This document shows, piece by piece, positions 28,517 through 37,377 of a stretch of 64,000 nt of DNA. The notes under the pieces were generated by a model that made no database searches, was not told the DNA's origin, and saw nothing but the letters and a program-made list of their open reading frames with translations. The DNA comes from an uncultured Bacteroidota bacterium (lineage in GTDB: Bacteria; Bacteroidota; Bacteroidia; Flavobacteriales; Flavobacteriaceae): positions 28,801 to 92,800 of the forward strand of contig CACCLB010000008.1 in NCBI GenBank assembly GCA_902546725.1, written 5' to 3'. The translations under genes were made by a program, and so were the position numbers. Numbering within the stretch: the stretch's first letter is position 1; each line of letters opens with the position of its first letter.

Positions 28517-28849
28517 CTATTTTTTGTTTTGGGTAATTGATTTAACGGCCTTGTTTAGATCGGTCCAGGCTTGTTGTAATTCAGTTAAAAAGACCTCTCC
28601 TGCCGGAGTGATTGAATAGTATTTTCTAGGAGGTCCAGAGGTAGATTCCTCCCAACGATATTGTAATAAATCTGCATTTTTTAATCGAGTCAAAAGCGGA
28701 TATACAGTGCCTTCGACTACGAGCATTTTTCCTTTTTTTAAGGACTCTAAAATTTCGGAAGTGTATAAGTCACGACCAGAAATCAAAGAGAGTATGCAGA
28801 ATTCCAATATTCCTTTTCGCATTTGAGCAGTTGTGTTTTCTATTTTCAT
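28517..28849 (-). CDS. PadR-family transcriptional repressor
   Basis: A 110-residue winged-helix regulator, start taken at the ATG at 28849 (MKIENTTAQMRKGILEFCIL). An in-frame ATG 8 codons upstream overlaps the likely promoter. The PadR core is clear: SLISGRDLYTSEILESLKKG, VEGTVYPLLTRLKNADLLQY (recognition helix) and GPPRKYYSITPAGEVFLTEL (wing). It probably controls itself and the PspC gene. Two palindromes lie in its promoter, listed separately. Confidence 0.93.
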   Translation of the reverse strand: MKIENTTAQMRKGILEFCILSLISGRDLYTSEILESLKKGKMLVVEGTVYPLLTRLKNADLLQYRWEESTSGPPRKYYSITPAGEVFLTELQQAWTDLNKAVKSITQNKK

Positions 28850-28861
28850 AACTATATCATG

Positions 28862-28910
28862 TTTGCAATGCAAATATATAAATAAAAAATAGAACTATGC
28901 AATACATAGT
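28862..28910 (-). promoter_or_regulatory. padR-pspC promoter with two palindromic operator candidates
   Basis: On the minus strand TATATTTG (28871-28878) matches the Bacteroidota -7 box exactly. A palindrome TTTGC-AAT-GCAAA (28862-28874) overlaps it. A second, ACTATG-CAATA-CATAGT (28894-28910), lies where the -33 region should be. Both are well placed for autoregulation by the PadR protein. Binding is inferred. Confidence 0.5.
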
Positions 28911-28994
28911 ACTATATTTTATTTTTTTAACTTTTTTACAACATTTTCAACTCTAATTTCTGCTTAGATTACAAGGAATAAAAATCGGACGATT

Positions 28995-29204
28995 ATGACT
29001 AGAGATTTGATGTATTGTAGAGCGATTCTTAAAAAAGTAAGTTTCGATCCTGAGTTATTTAAGAAAGAGCTGCTGAAGGCGTATCGATTGTTAAGTCCAA
29101 AAGACCAACTCGCATTGAGTGCTTGGGTTAAGGAATACGTTCAAAACAGCAAGTCATTGAGAATGATCGTTTTATCAGATACTGATGGACTTATTTTGGG
29201 GTGA
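28995..29204 (+). CDS. Small conserved-type hypothetical protein
   Basis: A 69-residue soluble protein that I cannot assign to a named family. It reads MTRDLMYCRAILKKVSFDPE and then an amphipathic helical stretch (LFKKELLKAYRLLSPKDQLA). Its 3' end overlaps that of the convergent oxyR gene by 14 bases. Codon use and reading length look real, and similar short ORFs near oxyR are familiar from flavobacteria. No function can be given. Confidence 0.6.
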   Translation: MTRDLMYCRAILKKVSFDPELFKKELLKAYRLLSPKDQLALSAWVKEYVQNSKSLRMIVLSDTDGLILG

Positions 29205-30117
29205 TTACTTTAATGTTTTCAAACTGAATAGCTCCTCTCAGAACTCCTTCTATGGTTTCAGAAAGAGCTTCAATAATTGGAATTTTCAATAAGTTTTTAC
29301 TGTAAATCATGCTGATTTCTCTCGCTGGCTCAGGACTTTCAAAATACCTGAGGTTTTCTTTGTCTTTTTCGGATAAGGCTCTGGTTTGTAAGTAGGGGAG
29401 TAGTGTCATACCCATGCCCTCATTGGCTAGCCTAATCAAGGTTTCAAAACTCCCACTTTTAAGATCGAATGATTTTGATTTTCTTGTAATTTGGCAAAGG
29501 TTTAGCACGTGTTCTCTAAAACAGTGACCGTCTTCAAGTACGAGTATGTCCATTTTTTCCAGATCTTCAACTTCCAACTTTTTAATGGAAGAAAGAGGAT
29601 GAGATTTAGGGGTATACCCCACAAAAGGCTCGTAATAAAGAGGTTTCTCAATGAGTTGAGGATGGTCAAGAGGAGTGGCTGCTATTCCTGCGTCAAGTTT
29701 TCCAGTACTTAATTCTTCTACAATCGACGCTGTATTGAGCTCTTCAATTTTTAAATTGACTTTTGGAAATTTTTTAATAAAAGTATTGAGGAATAAAGGG
29801 AGAAGTGTTGGCATAACGGTAGGAATGATACCAATTCTAAAATGACCTTCAACCACACCGCGTTCAGTGGCAACTACATCATTCATCCGTTTTGCTTCTT
29901 CGAGTATTACTTTTGCTTGAGCAATAATTTTTTCTCCAACGGTAGTAAGCGTTATTGGCTTTGCCTTTCTGTTAAACAGCTCAATATCAAGTTCTTCTTC
30001 TAATTTTTGTACCTGCATACTCAAGGTGGGCTGGGTCACAAAACACTTTTCAGCAGCCAAAGTAAAATTGCCTTGTTCAGCAACAGCTAAGGTGTATTTC
30101 AATTGAGTAAGTGTCAT
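29191..30117 (-). CDS. oxyR: LysR-family peroxide sensor OxyR
   Basis: A 308-residue LysR regulator of the hydrogen peroxide response. The HTH (about 1-60) starts MTLTQLKYTLAVAEQGNFTL and has AAEKCFVTQPTLSMQVQKLE. The substrate-like domain carries both redox cysteines, Cys199 and Cys208, in LEDGHCFREHVLNLC, at the positions known for E. coli OxyR, so the disulfide switch should be intact. The gene is followed downstream (3' side) by the convergent 69-residue gene. Target genes here may include the SOD and isomerase genes nearby, but that is speculative. Confidence 0.94.
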   Translation of the reverse strand: MTLTQLKYTLAVAEQGNFTLAAEKCFVTQPTLSMQVQKLEEELDIELFNRKAKPITLTTVGEKIIAQAKVILEEAKRMNDVVATERGVVEGHFRIGIIPTVMPTLLPLFLNTFIKKFPKVNLKIEELNTASIVEELSTGKLDAGIAATPLDHPQLIEKPLYYEPFVGYTPKSHPLSSIKKLEVEDLEKMDILVLEDGHCFREHVLNLCQITRKSKSFDLKSGSFETLIRLANEGMGMTLLPYLQTRALSEKDKENLRYFESPEPAREISMIYSKNLLKIPIIEALSETIEGVLRGAIQFENIKVITPK

Positions 30118-30212
30118 ATCCTATTGTTTTTTTAAATATAATAAGAAAAATCTATTAAAACAAGTTTTTAAGGGATGTATTATGCTTACAGACCAGCTTG
30201 TATTGGAATAAC

Positions 30213-30932
30213 TTATTCAATTATGGTTACATCCATGTGAATGTTTGTAAGTGGGGCTTCACGATTGTCCACTTTTTGTTGGTTTATCTTATCTACTACG
30301 TCCATTCCTTTGATGACTTTTCCAAATGCGGTATAAGATCCATCTAGGTGGTAAGCACCAGGGCTTTGTTGGACGATAAAAAACTCATAAGGAGATGCCA
30401 ATTTATGCGGATTTTCTATCTCACTACTTGGCATAGAAATAACACCGCGGTGGTGCTTGTTGCCTTTTCTAGTATCAGGAGGTAAGAGGTATTTTCCAAT
30501 TTTCCTCCTTTTTTTGGCAGTTTCTTTTCGATCAGAATTCCCTCCTTGGATAATAAATCCTGGGACTACTCTATGAAAAGTACTTCCGTTGAAATATTCT
30601 TTTTTTATGAGATATATAAAATTTGCTCTGTGATAAGGGGTGTTTTGATAGAGTTGAATATCAATATCTCCAAAGCGTGTTGAGATACGGACTTTATCTT
30701 CTGAATTTTCTTTTTGATACTCAAAAAAGAAAGGAATCGCATTTTGGTCATTGAGTACAATTGATGGCTTTTCTTCCTTAACTTCTGTATCTTCTTTTTT
30801 GCTGCTGGCTTTTTTGATTTCAACTTGTTTTGTATTAACCTCAGTTTTAGAAGTTCTTTTTTTAGAGTCAGTACATTGGTTAAATACAATTAACAGCCCT
30901 AAAGTCAGAATGACTAATTTTGTAGTTGACAT
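30213..30932 (-). CDS. Cyclophilin-type peptidylprolyl isomerase lipoprotein
   Basis: A 239-residue lipoprotein: signal to the lipobox [10 protein letters not shown] (Cys about 20), a Lys/Glu-rich linker (about 24-65), then a cyclophilin domain (about 75-239). The domain has [36 protein letters not shown] with the catalytic Arg, and [20 protein letters not shown], in which the usual QFFI reads FFIV. It is the second cyclophilin lipoprotein of the window. Its start codon shares the bases CATG with that of the divergent Nudix gene. Confidence 0.9.
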   Translation of the reverse strand: MSTTKLVILTLGLLIVFNQCTDSKKRTSKTEVNTKQVEIKKASSKKEDTEVKEEKPSIVLNDQNAIPFFFEYQKENSEDKVRISTRFGDIDIQLYQNTPYHRANFIYLIKKEYFNGSTFHRVVPGFIIQGGNSDRKETAKKRRKIGKYLLPPDTRKGNKHHRGVISMPSSEIENPHKLASPYEFFIVQQSPGAYHLDGSYTAFGKVIKGMDVVDKINQQKVDNREAPLTNIHMDVTIIE

Positions 30933-31566
30933 GGATTATCAGAAATTTTCAGATTGTTTTTCAAATGTAAAAGATTTCGACCTATCGAGAAAATCGATGC
31001 TCAATCAATTGGTCCCAGCCCATCGTAAAAAGTTACTCAATGAAAATCCAAATGCTTTTAAAGGAGCCAAAAAAGCTGGAGTTTTACTTTTTTGCTATCC
31101 AAAAAAAGGGAGTATGCACCTTTCCCTGATTAAAAGAGCAGATTACAAGGGGGTTCATTCAGGTCAAATTAGTTTTCCAGGGGGTAAACAAGAAAAAGTT
31201 GATAACTCTCTCTGGGACACAGCATTAAGAGAGTGTAATGAAGAATTAGGCACCAACTTAATCCCCAGTGAACCTTTGATGAGTCTATCTCCAATTTATA
31301 TTCCACCCAGTAACTTTATAGTGAATCCTTATGTGGTTTCAGCAACTAATTATCCCTCATTTAATCCTGATCAGCGAGAAGTGTCAAGACACTTACAACT
31401 TCCACTGAATGAATTGATTGATTTTGATGTCGTAGAGCGAAAATTAAAATATGGATCAGCTGCAGGTATGACAGTTCCCTGTTTTGTTTTTGATGAGCAT
31501 CTCATCTGGGGAGCTACTGCAATGATATTATTTGAATTTAAGATTTTTTTACAAAGTCGCCTATAG
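30931..31566 (+). CDS. CoA pyrophosphatase-like Nudix hydrolase
   Basis: A 211-residue Nudix enzyme, start at the ATG at 30931 ([20 protein letters not shown]). The Nudix box reads [20 protein letters not shown] followed by EELG, with the extra residue usual in CoA pyrophosphatases, preceded by the family motif [13 protein letters not shown]. It should hydrolyse CoA or its derivatives to phosphopantetheine and 3',5'-ADP. The start is shared as CATG with the divergent cyclophilin gene, so its promoter must lie inside that gene. An acyltransferase gene follows 43 bases on. Confidence 0.9.
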   Translation: MDYQKFSDCFSNVKDFDLSRKSMLNQLVPAHRKKLLNENPNAFKGAKKAGVLLFCYPKKGSMHLSLIKRADYKGVHSGQISFPGGKQEKVDNSLWDTALRECNEELGTNLIPSEPLMSLSPIYIPPSNFIVNPYVVSATNYPSFNPDQREVSRHLQLPLNELIDFDVVERKLKYGSAAGMTVPCFVFDEHLIWGATAMILFEFKIFLQSRL

Positions 31567-31609
31567 ATAATATCCTATATTTGATCAATACTTTTTTGTC
31601 AACACTTAT

Positions 31610-32416
31610 ATGTTTAAAAAAAATCCCTTTGGACATTATCTTATCCTGAAGAAATGGCTGATCCGCTATCTGGGATTTATGACACACAGAAGATACCGCG
31701 GATTTAATCAGTTGCATATTGAGGGTTCAGAGATAATCAAAAATTTACCTGAGAAAAACGTATTATTTATCTCAAATCACCAAACCTATTTTGCTGATGT
31801 GGTAGCCATGTTTCACGTCTTTAACGCCAGTTTAAGCGGGAGGATAGACAGCATCAAAAACGTTGGCTATCTGTGGAACCCCAAACTAAATATGTACTAT
31901 GTGGCAGCAAAGGAGACCATGCGGGCAGGTTTACTTCCAAGAATTATGGCCTACGCAGGTTCGGTCTCAATCGAACGAACATGGAGGGAAAATGGACAGG
32001 AAATCAACCGTCAAGTTAAAATGAGTGACATTACCAACATAGGTACTGCCTTAGATGACGGTTGGGTAATTACATTTCCACAGGGAACAACGAAGCCTTT
32101 TAAGCCTGTTAGAAAGGGAACAGCACACATCATCAAAAGATATAAACCCGTAGTCATCCCCATTGTTATAGATGGTTTTAGGCGTTCATTTGACAAGAAA
32201 GGCTTGATGATTAAAAAAAAGGGAATTCTTCAATCCATGATTATTAAAGAGCCCCTAAAAATTGATTACGATAACGATTCGGTGGACAGCATACTGGAAC
32301 AGATACAATATGCTATAGAGCAACACCCTTCTTTCCTTAAAGTTATTTCAAAAGAAGAGTTGGAAGTTCAAGAAAAGTTAAATCAATTGAGAAAATGGGA
32401 AATCCCTGATCAATAA
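31610..32416 (+). CDS. 1-acyl-glycerol-3-phosphate acyltransferase (PlsC-like)
   Basis: A 268-residue membrane-associated acyltransferase. The catalytic NHxxxxD motif reads SNHQTYFADVVAMF (about 60-73). The second block has ERTWRENGQEINRQV and the FPQGTTKPF motif (about 163-171), which corresponds to the FPEGTRS box of PlsC. It adds an acyl chain to lysophosphatidate or a related lipid at the inner membrane. It is rightward, after the Nudix gene, and its 3' end overlaps the convergent SOD gene by 7 bases. Confidence 0.88.
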   Translation: MFKKNPFGHYLILKKWLIRYLGFMTHRRYRGFNQLHIEGSEIIKNLPEKNVLFISNHQTYFADVVAMFHVFNASLSGRIDSIKNVGYLWNPKLNMYYVAAKETMRAGLLPRIMAYAGSVSIERTWRENGQEINRQVKMSDITNIGTALDDGWVITFPQGTTKPFKPVRKGTAHIIKRYKPVVIPIVIDGFRRSFDKKGLMIKKKGILQSMIIKEPLKIDYDNDSVDSILEQIQYAIEQHPSFLKVISKEELEVQEKLNQLRKWEIPDQ

Positions 32417-33138
32417 ATAATACCTGCACAGCTTATCCTCGCTCCTGCAGCTCCAGAGGGTTGAGAAACTAAATCATCCTCTCCTTGGTGGACAATTACC
32501 GCCTTGCCCATAACATTTTTTACTGGATCGTCACAGTCTAAGCACCAAAGGTCTGTTGAAAACACCACTGTACCACTGCCTGAAGAATCAGCGTCAAAGT
32601 TTCCTATATCTCCTCTGTGAAATCCAGTTTCTGAACCCCATGCACCATGATCTTCAAAAGTAGGGTTCCAATGACCACCACTTGATTTACCGTCGTCTGA
32701 AGAACAATCTGCCTTTTGGTGAATGTGAATGGCATGTACGCCTTCATTTAGACCGCTAATATTTGCTTCAAAGGTAACTTTTCCGTCCTCTTCAGTTAAA
32801 GTAACTTTCCCTTGAGTAGAACTTCCACTTTTAGGATCCAGTTGAAATTGAACTTTTTTGACTGTTTTACGAACAATTTCAGCTTCGGATTTAGAATCTT
32901 CGGTAAGCAGCGATACTTTTTCCATCACTTCCTCGTGGGTTCCTTCGAAAACTTGAATTTCTTCTGAAACTTGACCGTTTTCAGTTCTTTTAGTAATCAC
33001 AGTAGCCTTTGTAAGTGAATCTGTTTTTTCAACTTTAACTTCAACTGTTTTAGGTGTTTCTTTGTCTTTTTTTGGGTTATTTTGGCAGCCAATTGCTAAT
33101 AGAAGAGATAAGCCTGCGGTAAATAAGATTCTTTTCAT
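32410..33138 (-). CDS. sodC: Cu/Zn superoxide dismutase lipoprotein
   Basis: A 242-residue exported protein: lipoprotein signal to AIGCQNN (Cys about 18), a Lys/Thr/Glu-rich spacer of about 70 residues, then the SOD fold (about 95-242). Metal ligands are present in HAIHIHQKADC (Cu), GGHWNPTFEDHGAWG, FHRGDIGNFDAD (Zn) and VIVHQGEDDL, plus the paired cysteines and the Arg in GAAGARISCAGI. It removes periplasmic superoxide. It is divergent from the DUF3089 gene. The symbol is by family. Confidence 0.92.
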   Translation of the reverse strand: MKRILFTAGLSLLLAIGCQNNPKKDKETPKTVEVKVEKTDSLTKATVITKRTENGQVSEEIQVFEGTHEEVMEKVSLLTEDSKSEAEIVRKTVKKVQFQLDPKSGSSTQGKVTLTEEDGKVTFEANISGLNEGVHAIHIHQKADCSSDDGKSSGGHWNPTFEDHGAWGSETGFHRGDIGNFDADSSGSGTVVFSTDLWCLDCDDPVKNVMGKAVIVHQGEDDLVSQPSGAAGARISCAGIIY

Positions 33139-33205
33139 TGTGATATTTGTTTAGGTAAAAGTAATTATTCTTTTTTTAAAACTAAAAGGGGAAAAATTAT
33201 TGATC

Positions 33206-33215
33206 GTTGATCAAC
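33206..33215. promoter_or_regulatory. Palindrome GTTGATCAAC between sodC and DUF3089 genes
   Basis: A perfect 10-base palindrome, with a second TTGATC half-site directly before it, lies in the middle of the 122-base divergent intergenic region. It could be an operator for either gene. No regulator can be named. Confidence 0.3.
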
Positions 33216-33260
33216 AAAATTTATTTTATTCAACAATGCTTACCTTTACCATAAAAAGTA

Positions 33261-34271
33261 TTGAAAAAGAGCACTACACTTCTTTTAGGATTTCTATTGA
33301 TTATTTCTTGCAAACCGATGTATCAGACCTCTGATTTTAACGTTGAAACTGCTCCGCCCACACCAGATTACAGTTTAGACAAAAACTGGGCAGTATTGCC
33401 TGATCAAGTTCCTCCAATACTCGAGGACTTTATGGATGAAAGCAATACTAAAAAAGCAGATGTATTTTTTATTTATCCTACTTTGTTTACCGATAATAAA
33501 AACAGCAGTTGGAATGCAGATTATACCAATACAGACATACGCAATGAGGTTATAGAAAAATCTGCTGCAATGCAAGCATCAGCTTGGTGTAAGGCAGCGA
33601 ATTTGTACATGCCTTTTTACAGGCAAGCACATTATAGAATTTTTGTAGAGCCCTATGCAACTCAAGGACAAGCTGCAGGGCTATTGGCTTATCAAGATGT
33701 TAAAAGGGCTTTTGAATATTATTTAAAGCACTTTAACAATGGAAAGCCAATCATTATTGCTTCACACAGTCAGGGATCGCTGCATGCAAAAAAACTGATT
33801 CAAGAATTTTTTGACAACAAACCCCTACAGACTAAGTTAATTGCAGCTTATTTGGTCGGTGTTAAAATTCAAAACTCAATGTTTAAAAAAATAAAGGAGC
33901 TCAAAACTCCTGAAGCGACGGGTGGATTTGTAAGTTGGAATACCTATAAAAAAAACAAACTCCCAAAGCGATATGAACAGTGGTATAAAGGTGGGGTAAC
34001 AACAAATCCAATAACATGGAATGAAGAAAAACAATCGGATGAGGCGCAACACCTAGGAGTTTTAAATTCCGATAAGAAAATATATCCTCAAAGCCTTACT
34101 GTTGAAGTTATAGACGGTATGCTATGGTCCAGTGTTCCTAAAATACCGAAGCGCTTTTTACTGTCTTTTGTAAAAAATTATCACTTTGCAGACATCAACC
34201 TCTTTTGGGCAGATATTGAACAAAATGCAGTCTTGCGAACAAAAACTTGGTTTAAACAAAATTCACTTTAA
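33261..34271 (+). CDS. DUF3089 family alpha/beta hydrolase-like lipoprotein
   Basis: A 336-residue protein starting at a TTG at 33261, with a lipoprotein signal ending LIISCKPMYQT. The DUF3089 pattern is seen in ADVFFIYPTLFTDN (about 64-77) and the nucleophile elbow IASHSQGSLHAKKL (G-x-S-x-G type, Ser about 170), with FADINLFWADI near the end as the His loop. It is probably an exported esterase or lipase-like hydrolase. Its stop overlaps the start of the next gene by one base, so they are coupled. Confidence 0.8.
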   Translation: MKKSTTLLLGFLLIISCKPMYQTSDFNVETAPPTPDYSLDKNWAVLPDQVPPILEDFMDESNTKKADVFFIYPTLFTDNKNSSWNADYTNTDIRNEVIEKSAAMQASAWCKAANLYMPFYRQAHYRIFVEPYATQGQAAGLLAYQDVKRAFEYYLKHFNNGKPIIIASHSQGSLHAKKLIQEFFDNKPLQTKLIAAYLVGVKIQNSMFKKIKELKTPEATGGFVSWNTYKKNKLPKRYEQWYKGGVTTNPITWNEEKQSDEAQHLGVLNSDKKIYPQSLTVEVIDGMLWSSVPKIPKRFLLSFVKNYHFADINLFWADIEQNAVLRTKTWFKQNSL

Positions 34272-34807
34272 TGCTCAGCAACCTTTTAAATGATTCAAAA
34301 AAGCAGCTAGCAAGTGCACTAAAGCACAAAAAGCACTCATTTCGGTATTTTACAATGACCACGATAGGTGAGGATGGAAGTCCCCATTCTAGAACGGTGG
34401 TTTTAAGGGGTTTTAATCCAGATCAATTTACATTTACTATTTATACCGATAGCCGTTCAAATAAGGTTAAAGAACTTTTAAATGATCCTAGAGCAGAATT
34501 TCTTTTTTATGATTCCAATCAATTACTCCAATTGGTAATCAAGGCAAGCTTGATTGACAGTAAAATTTCAGAGAAAAATTATACCGAATTACCTGAGCCA
34601 ATGAAAAAGGATTACAGCAGTTCTCTGGGTCCTGGAACGCCAATAGCGGGACCCGATCAAGTTGAATATAATTATGACAAAGGTCATTTTACAGCCCTTA
34701 CATTTGAAGCGCTTCAAATGGAGTATTTAAAATTAAAACGTCCAAATCATTTACGCGCTAGATTCCTGGCAAAGGAAAATTGGCAGGGGGTTTTTTTAAC
34801 CCCTTGA
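34271..34807 (+). CDS. FMN-binding pyridoxamine 5'-phosphate oxidase-like protein
   Basis: A 178-residue split-barrel flavoprotein. It has YFTMTTIGEDGSPHSRTVVL and FTIYTDSRSNKVKELLNDPR, the conserved first half of the family, and a shortened C-terminus. True PdxH is longer and has an FWQG-type C-terminus that is absent here, so a general FMN oxidoreductase is more likely than vitamin B6 synthesis. It is followed by a GC-rich hairpin and then the Gfo/Idh gene. Confidence 0.82.
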   Translation: MLSNLLNDSKKQLASALKHKKHSFRYFTMTTIGEDGSPHSRTVVLRGFNPDQFTFTIYTDSRSNKVKELLNDPRAEFLFYDSNQLLQLVIKASLIDSKISEKNYTELPEPMKKDYSSSLGPGTPIAGPDQVEYNYDKGHFTALTFEALQMEYLKLKRPNHLRARFLAKENWQGVFLTP

Positions 34808-34820
34808 GGGGGGTCGCTTT
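34799..34820 (+). terminator. Possible terminator of the PNPOx-like gene
   Basis: ACCCC (34799-34803), loop TTGA, then GGGG (34808-34811) fold into a short GC hairpin, with T-rich sequence from about 34818. The gene's TGA stop (34805-34807) is in the loop. The stem is short and the T-run is not adjacent, so this is tentative. Confidence 0.4.
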
Positions 34821-34862
34821 TAGTTTTTTTGTACATTTCGGTTGCAAACAAAAAAATTAAAG

Positions 34863-36311
34863 ATGTCTTCAAAAAAAGTTTCCTCAAATCAAATCAAGCG
34901 CAGAGATTTTGTTAAAAATTCAATTGCTGCATCCAGTATTTTTATAGTTCCTCGTCATGTGTTAGGAGGTGTAGGTTATACCTCACCGAGTGATCAACTA
35001 GGGCTTGCTGCGATTGGTGCTGGAGGAAAAGGATCAAGCGATATCAGAAATGCTTCTGTAGACGGAAGAGAGCGAGTAGTAGCTTTATGTGATGTTGATT
35101 CTTCCGGTGGAAATGGAATTTCTAGATCGACAAAAAAGTTTGTCGATGCTAAGTTCTACGACAATTTCAAAAAAATGTTGGATAAACAGAAAGACATAGA
35201 TGCTGTAACTATATCAACACCAGACCACACCCATGCTGCTGCCGCAGTATACGCTATGGAGCGGGGGATACATGTATATGTACAAAAGCCGTTGACACAC
35301 AACATTTACGAAGCTCGTCTGTTGACAGAAATGGCTAGAGATAAAAAAATTGTAAGTCAGATGGGGAATCAAGGGGCTTCAAATCCTGATCAATTACAAA
35401 TTCAAAAGTGGATTGAGGATAATCGTATAGGTAAAATTTCAAAAGTAGAAGTTTGGACCAATCGACCTGTTTGGCCCCAGGGAGGAAAAATGCCTTCACC
35501 TGATGCAACTGCTAAGCCTGATTCGTTTAATTGGGATCAGTGGCTTGGACCTGCTCCGCAGTCTGACTTTATTCCAGAGATGCATCCTTTCAATTGGAGA
35601 GGATGGTGGAATTTTGGAACGGGTGCTTTAGGAGATATGGGATGTCATCTGATCGACATACCCTTTAAAGCTTTAGGCCTCAAGTATCCAACTGATGTTG
35701 AATGTAGCGTTGGAAGTGTTTATGAAAAGATGTGGACGGCAAATTATTTCCCAGAAGGATGTCCCCCTTCTTCTGCCGTCTCTTTGCATTTTGAGGCTAC
35801 AGCGAAAAATGACACTCCTTTACAGATGACCTGGTCCGATGGAGGAATTAAACCTTTTCATCCAGAATTACTCCCTGCTGATGTTCCTATAGAAGCAAAT
35901 GGAGTACTAATGATTGGAGAAAAAGGGGTAATTACTTCTGATGCTTATGGATCAGATCCCAAAATGTACCTCAAGGGCGAACCTGTAATTATTCCAGAAA
36001 GAGTTAAAATTGATGAACCTGAGTTTGGACATCAACGTCAGTGGGTCGATGCCTGTAAAGCTGGGTTTAATAGTTCAGAACACCAATCACTGACCTCTTC
36101 ATTTGATTATTCTGGACCCCTTACAGAAACTGTATTGATGGGTAATATTGCCATTAGAAGTTATATGCTGAAAGAGGGTACTGAAAGGCGACCACAATTT
36201 GTGGGTAGAAAAAAGCTGTTGTGGGATGGAGAGGCAATGAAAATAAAAAATCTTGAAGCAGCAAACCAATTTGTAGGTAGAGACTACAGAAAGGGATGGG
36301 AATTGACATAA
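34863..36311 (+). CDS. Gfo/Idh/MocA-family oxidoreductase with Tat-like signal
   Basis: A 482-residue secreted dehydrogenase-like protein, start taken at ATG 34863. The N-terminal KRRDFVKNSIAASSIFIVP is a twin-arginine signal. The NAD-binding fold has LAAIGAGGKGSSDIRNA and DAVTISTPDHTHAAAAVYAM, with YVQKPLTHN for the EKP-type catalytic lysine. The substrate domain has GDMGCHLIDIPFKALG. It probably oxidises or hydrolyses a sugar derivative in the periplasm. It opens the sugar group with galE-like and TIM-barrel genes 3' of it. A paralogue lies at 41400. Confidence 0.9.
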   Translation: MSSKKVSSNQIKRRDFVKNSIAASSIFIVPRHVLGGVGYTSPSDQLGLAAIGAGGKGSSDIRNASVDGRERVVALCDVDSSGGNGISRSTKKFVDAKFYDNFKKMLDKQKDIDAVTISTPDHTHAAAAVYAMERGIHVYVQKPLTHNIYEARLLTEMARDKKIVSQMGNQGASNPDQLQIQKWIEDNRIGKISKVEVWTNRPVWPQGGKMPSPDATAKPDSFNWDQWLGPAPQSDFIPEMHPFNWRGWWNFGTGALGDMGCHLIDIPFKALGLKYPTDVECSVGSVYEKMWTANYFPEGCPPSSAVSLHFEATAKNDTPLQMTWSDGGIKPFHPELLPADVPIEANGVLMIGEKGVITSDAYGSDPKMYLKGEPVIIPERVKIDEPEFGHQRQWVDACKAGFNSSEHQSLTSSFDYSGPLTETVLMGNIAIRSYMLKEGTERRPQFVGRKKLLWDGEAMKIKNLEAANQFVGRDYRKGWELT

Positions 36312-36322
36312 AATAGAGCTTT

Positions 36323-37336
36323 TTGAAAATACTTATTACTGGAGGGTTAGGATACATCGGATCTCATGTGGCCACTGTGCTATTGCAAAATGGGATGGAC
36401 GTAATCATTGTAGATAACCTTGAAAATTCCAGAATTCAAGTTTTAGACGGCATTCAATTCATTACTGGTAAAACTCCAGTTTTCAGGCAAATGGATGTAA
36501 GTGATGCATCGGAAATGAATCAATTGTTTGACGATTTTTCAGATTGTGCAGGAATCATTCATTTTGCTGCTTATAAATCTGTGAGTGAAAGTGTGTCTGA
36601 ACCACTGCGTTATTACGATAATAATCTTGGTGGATTACAGCTGCTTTTGAAGCATGCTACTTCAAAGGCCATTCCTCTGATATTTAGTTCCTCATGTACA
36701 GTATATGGACAGTCTGAAACCTTGCCAATTCGAGAAGACGAGCCATTAAAAGAAGCAACTTCTCCTTATGGAAGCACCAAACGGATAGGAGAGCGAATCA
36801 TTGAAGATTGTTGTAAAGCTTATCCTAAATTCAATGCCATTTTACTCCGCTATTTTAATCCCATTGGTGCACATTCATCTGCTAAAATCGGGGAGTACCC
36901 CATAGGAATCCCACAGAATTTGGTTCCCTTTCTTACTCAAACAGTTCGTGGGATCCGTCCAATACTGAAAGTGTTTGGTTCAAAATACGATACTGCGGAT
37001 GGAACATGCATCCGTGATTATATTCATGTGGTAGACCTAGCCGAGGCGCATGTAGAGAGTTTAAATTACCTGCTCAAAAAGCAAAATTCGGAAGCCTGTG
37101 AAGTTTACAATGTTGGTACTGGCAATGGGGTAAGTGTTTTGGAACTTATTCGAGCGTTTGAAAACGCAACTGGAAAAAGTGTACCCTACGAACCCTCAGA
37201 TCCGAGGCCAGGGGACACTATTGCAGCTTATGCTGATGCCAGTAAAATTGAGCAAAAAATTGGATGGAAGGCCCGTTATACTCTAGAAGAAGCCCTCCTA
37301 AGTGCATGGGAATGGGAGAAGCGTATAAACCACTGA
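36323..37336 (+). CDS. galE: UDP-glucose 4-epimerase-like NAD-dependent epimerase
   Basis: A 337-residue extended SDR enzyme, starting at a TTG (KILITGGLGYIGSHVATVLL). It has the glycine-rich NAD fingerprint GGLGYIGS, SSSCTVYG, the catalytic Tyr and Lys in SPYGSTKRIGERI, LRYFNPIGAHSSAKIGEYP and CIRDYIHVVDLAEAHV, the last two typical of GalE. Length is also usual. It interconverts UDP-glucose and UDP-galactose. It follows the Gfo/Idh gene by 11 bases and precedes the TIM-barrel gene by 41. Confidence 0.93.
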   Translation: MKILITGGLGYIGSHVATVLLQNGMDVIIVDNLENSRIQVLDGIQFITGKTPVFRQMDVSDASEMNQLFDDFSDCAGIIHFAAYKSVSESVSEPLRYYDNNLGGLQLLLKHATSKAIPLIFSSSCTVYGQSETLPIREDEPLKEATSPYGSTKRIGERIIEDCCKAYPKFNAILLRYFNPIGAHSSAKIGEYPIGIPQNLVPFLTQTVRGIRPILKVFGSKYDTADGTCIRDYIHVVDLAEAHVESLNYLLKKQNSEACEVYNVGTGNGVSVLELIRAFENATGKSVPYEPSDPRPGDTIAAYADASKIEQKIGWKARYTLEEALLSAWEWEKRINH

Positions 37337-37377
37337 TTGGATAATTTTATTTAAATTGGATTCTATAGACTTTAAAT

